From CAYOSF01 sp964406605 (GTDB taxonomy: Bacteria; Chloroflexota; Dehalococcoidia; DSTF01; RBG-16-68-14), in NCBI GenBank assembly GCA_964406605.1, contig CAYOSF010000009.1, forward strand, positions 124,001 to 188,000: a stretch of 64,000 nt of DNA, given 5' to 3'. The position numbers and the translations under genes are program-made. How positions within the stretch are numbered: position 1 is the first letter of the stretch; each line of letters begins with the position of its first letter. Below, in pieces: positions 61,419 to 64,000 of this stretch. The notes beneath the pieces are model-generated. The model was not told where the DNA came from, searched no databases, and was given only the letters and a program-made list of their open reading frames with translations.

Positions 61419-62798
61419 CTAGTCGTAGACCGTCTCTGCCTGCGGATTCGACCCGGTGACGGTGAGCAGCTTCCCGCCCTGGACCTGGCAGGCAACGAGG
61501 CCGAGGTCCTCGTACGCGTCCTGGTCCAGGTTTTCCACGGAGCTGTCCACGAATTGCCCGAGATTGTCGATGCCGGGCGGGATCCGATCGCCGTATCTGT
61601 CGAACGAGATGGCCCCGGATAGGCCGTCCTCCACGACCGTCGCGCGCACTGCCTCCCGCAGCGCCGTCGGATCGATCACGAGGGAGCCGTCCTCCTGCGC
61701 TTCGGCAACCGCCGCGACGGCGTCCAGCAGGACGGTGGCGGCATCCGCGTATTGCGCCGGGAAGGCGGCGACCGGCTCCTCGCCGTGAACGTCGATGAAG
61801 TCATCGAGGAAGTCCTGTGTCAGCGGGTAGGTGCAGCCTGCGAAGAGCACGCCCTCCGCCGCCTCGGCGCCGACCGGTCCGACGAATTCGACCTCGGAGG
61901 CGGCGGCGTCCCCCGATCCGAAGACCCCATCGAATCCGGCGTCCAGGAGCTGGCTGTAGAGCAGCGCCGCCTCCGGGTTGAAGCCGGCGAAGCCCACGAA
62001 GTCCGCTCCGTCCTCGACGATCATTCGCGCCAGGTCGCCGAAGTCGACGGTACCCTGGACGATGCTCTCACGCTTGGCGGTCAGGCCGTAGTGCGCCGCC
62101 ACCTCTGCCGCGTTGCTGGCAAGGTCCTCGCCGTACGTCTCACCGTCGTCGATCAGGTACGCGACCTCGATGCCCAGGTCCGGGTTGAGGGCAAGGAAGA
62201 GGCCGATCAGCGTGCCCTCCAGGTCGTTCCGGTACGCGGTGCGGAAGAAGAAGAGCCCCTCCGGTTGCTGCTCGTTGAGGCCGGTTGCGGTCGCGGAGCC
62301 GGAGATGGCCACGACGCCCGCCTCCGCGAACGTGGGGATGGCGGCCTTCGCGCCGCTGCTGCACTGCGGCCCGATGACGCCGACAAGACCTGGCACGCGC
62401 AGCAGCTTCTCCGCGGCGTCTTCGGCCACGTAGCGTGCCTCGCCGTCGGAGGTCAGGTAGGTCGCTGTGCAGCCGTCGTCCTCCGCGTAGATCTCGATGT
62501 CATGTCCGACTATCTGATCCCCGTTTGCCTTCTTCCAGCGGTTTACGCCGGTCACCGCGGCATCGCGGTATTCCTTCCCCCGGACGGCGACGGCGCCGCC
62601 GGTGAGCGCTGTGGATATGCCGACGACGACGGGCTCGTCCGCAGGGATCACGATTGGCACCTGGGGGCCGCGCGCGATCTGCTGAGTTCCGTTCCCCGCT
62701 TCGCTTGCCTCGTCGTTGCCGCACCCCGCCGCGACGACCAAGAGGACGGCGAAACCGATCAGGAAGGCCTGACACTTGGGCCTCAATAGGAATCGCAC
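61419..62798 (-). CDS. Branched-chain amino-acid-type ABC substrate-binding lipoprotein (LivK-like)
   Basis: Periplasmic-type binding protein of 459 residues. A signal peptide ends in VVAAGCGN with Cys26 as the lipidation site. The type I fold shows VVGISTALTGGAVA, GVIGPQCSSGAKAA, FFRTAYRNDLEGTLIG and VAYLIDDGETYGEDLA. Ligands of this family include branched-chain amino acids, amides and aromatic acids. GTG 62798 with GGAG upstream begins at the signal peptide. No permease or ATPase genes adjoin it, so it is an orphan component or has a sensing role. Confidence 0.88.
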   Translation of the reverse strand: MRFLLRPKCQAFLIGFAVLLVVAAGCGNDEASEAGNGTQQIARGPQVPIVIPADEPVVVGISTALTGGAVAVRGKEYRDAAVTGVNRWKKANGDQIVGHDIEIYAEDDGCTATYLTSDGEARYVAEDAAEKLLRVPGLVGVIGPQCSSGAKAAIPTFAEAGVVAISGSATATGLNEQQPEGLFFFRTAYRNDLEGTLIGLFLALNPDLGIEVAYLIDDGETYGEDLASNAAEVAAHYGLTAKRESIVQGTVDFGDLARMIVEDGADFVGFAGFNPEAALLYSQLLDAGFDGVFGSGDAAASEVEFVGPVGAEAAEGVLFAGCTYPLTQDFLDDFIDVHGEEPVAAFPAQYADAATVLLDAVAAVAEAQEDGSLVIDPTALREAVRATVVEDGLSGAISFDRYGDRIPPGIDNLGQFVDSSVENLDQDAYEDLGLVACQVQGGKLLTVTGSNPQAETVYD

Positions 62799-62904
62799 TA
62801 GATGATTCTCCGTTTCCAGGCCGGCTTGTTGACGTACATTCGGGATTGTGCATACGATACGCGAAACCGCCGCCAGACTCAAATGGATCCCCGGAGATGA
62901 TCGT

Positions 62905-64000
62905 GTGAGCACTAGCACGCCTGCCCAAGCCCAGTCCTTTACCTCACGCATGGCGATGTGGAGCGCCCGGCACCGGAAGGTCATCGCTCTTGTGTGGGTG
63001 CTCGTCGTCGTGGCGGGCCTGGGTACCTGCACCGTGGTCGACACCGACACGGACGTCGAAAAGGAGGCGCCGGGAGAGACGGGTAGGGCCGTCGCGCTGT
63101 TCAATGAGCGGTTCGGCGAGGACGAGGAGTCGCCGGTGGAGTTCGTGGTCTTCTCCCATCCCTCGGCGACGGTGGACGATCCGGTCTACGAGCAGACGGT
63201 GGAAGGGCTCATGGCGGAGCTGCGGAAGCTCCGCGTGACGGAGACCAAGTCCCTCGGAGGCACGCTCGTCACGTCCAGCACGCGGGTCGTCGCCGGCACG
63301 ACGAGCCACTTCGATGTCGGCGTGCCCAGAGAAGCCTCGCCGTTCGTCGCAACGCGGGAAGGCGCCGGGGACGTGACCTTTGCCATCGTGGAGCTCGAAG
63401 GTGAGGGCGGGCGGGCGGTGGATGACGTGGGGCTCGTTCTGGACACGGTTCGCGACTACGGGGCGCCGGACGGCTTCCAGATCCTGATCGGCGGGGAGGC
63501 TTCGCTTACCGAGCAGATCACGAAGATCGTGGAGGAGGACTTCGGGCGCGCTCTCTTCTTGAACCTGCCGATCACCGCCGTGATCCTGGTGCTGGCGTTC
63601 GGCGCTCTGATCGCGGCGGCTGTGCCGCTCGCGCTGGCGCTGGCCGCGATCGTGACAGCGAGCGGAATCCTCGCCGTCGTCAGCCAATTCTACCCGCTAT
63701 CTGTTGAGTATTCCGAGATGGTGCTCCTGATGGGGCTGGCCACGGGGATCGACTACGCCCTCTTCGTAATCACGCGTTTCCGTCGCGAGCGGACGGCGGG
63801 GGCATCGAACCAGGAGGCGCTCCGCGCGGCCGCCGGCACATCAGGCAAGGCGGTCGTCTTCGCCGGGAGCACGGTGGTCCTGGCGATCGGCGGGATGTTC
63901 CTGGTGCGCGATGTCACCTTCTCCAGTCTTGCGCTGGCGTCCATTGTCGTGGTCGTTCTCGCCATCATTATCTCCGTCACGCTGCTGCCCGCGCTCCTGG
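62905..64000 (+). CDS. MMPL-family (RND-type) transporter, 3' end beyond window
   Basis: Open frame that runs off the window with at least 365 codons. After a cytoplasmic start (MAMWSARHRK) comes a first membrane helix (VIALVWVLVVVAGLG), a large extracytoplasmic domain (about 45-215), and a group of helices beginning at LFLNLPITAVILVLAFGAL. The MGLATGIDYALFVITRFRRE motif is the hallmark MMPL region, with Asp in the fourth helix used for proton coupling. These proteins export lipids or hydrophobic compounds. GTG 62905 with GGAG upstream, divergent from the LivK-like gene by about 106 bases. Confidence 0.9.
   Translation, partial: MSTSTPAQAQSFTSRMAMWSARHRKVIALVWVLVVVAGLGTCTVVDTDTDVEKEAPGETGRAVALFNERFGEDEESPVEFVVFSHPSATVDDPVYEQTVEGLMAELRKLRVTETKSLGGTLVTSSTRVVAGTTSHFDVGVPREASPFVATREGAGDVTFAIVELEGEGGRAVDDVGLVLDTVRDYGAPDGFQILIGGEASLTEQITKIVEEDFGRALFLNLPITAVILVLAFGALIAAAVPLALALAAIVTASGILAVVSQFYPLSVEYSEMVLLMGLATGIDYALFVITRFRRERTAGASNQEALRAAAGTSGKAVVFAGSTVVLAIGGMFLVRDVTFSSLALASIVVVVLAIIISVTLLPALL

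Noticed and set aside
1..64000. CRISPR arrays, insertion sequences, integrases and attachment sites
   Set aside because: No regularly spaced repeats, transposase or integrase motifs were seen; the two tRNA regions show no duplicated tRNA end next to an integrase.

Overview
This is a GC-rich bacterial chromosome segment in which GTG and TTG starts, four-base gene overlaps and genes on both strands are common. No plasmid, phage, insertion sequence or CRISPR feature was seen. The content (Usp proteins, a CoA-transferase/GNAT fusion, thiL-tsaE-tsaB, a GyrA with a basic tail, a c-di-AMP riboswitch, tRNAs with encoded CCA) would suit a Chloroflexota/Dehalococcoidia-like lineage. That placement is inference; no rRNA or other decisive marker is present.

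Region 1 (1-5841) is signalling: a small zinc-ribbon protein with a response regulator, a 752-residue protein that joins PAS sensing, histidine kinase, receiver and OmpR-type DNA-binding domains in one chain, and a classical OmpR/HK pair.

Region 2 (5842-16462) is the most unusual part. Three related cassettes follow one another on the + strand, each built around a TauE/SafE-type permease and ending in a DsrC/TusE-like protein that lacks the redox cysteines. Two carry a membrane-anchored TIGR02186-type protein in the middle; the other has a short membrane protein in front of its permease. Each cassette is preceded by a long leader with a shared hairpin (TGG loop, compensatory base changes, the same 3' flank), suggesting an undescribed cis-regulatory RNA tied to sulfur-compound export. 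The third cassette is followed by a PD-(D/E)XK-like protein.

Region 3 (16463-24030) holds three universal stress proteins around a CoA-transferase/GNAT fusion, two tRNA-Ser genes and two small membrane proteins. Region 4 (24031-41340) is mostly housekeeping: nucleotidyltransferase, mnmA, rsfS, ndk, tsaB, tsaE, thiL, a phosphoesterase, an MFS carrier behind a c-di-AMP riboswitch and terminator, an acyl-CoA dehydrogenase, gyrA, a hydrolase/cyclase fusion, a PuuD-like amidohydrolase, a TPR protein and tRNA-Pro.

Region 5 (41439-57405) is a surface-glycan locus: glycosyltransferases, a Wzx-like flippase, a PglC-like initiating transferase with a CapD/PglF-like dehydratase and an aminotransferase, then five overlapping genes matching the WbpI-D-E-B-A route to a UDP-diacetamido-mannuronic acid. 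No Wzy-type polymerase or ligase was recognised.

Region 6 (57460-64000) has a zinc-ribbon protein, a PhoP/PhoR-like pair behind a long inverted repeat, a nucleotidyltransferase, a LivK-like binding protein and the start of an MMPL transporter cut by the window end.
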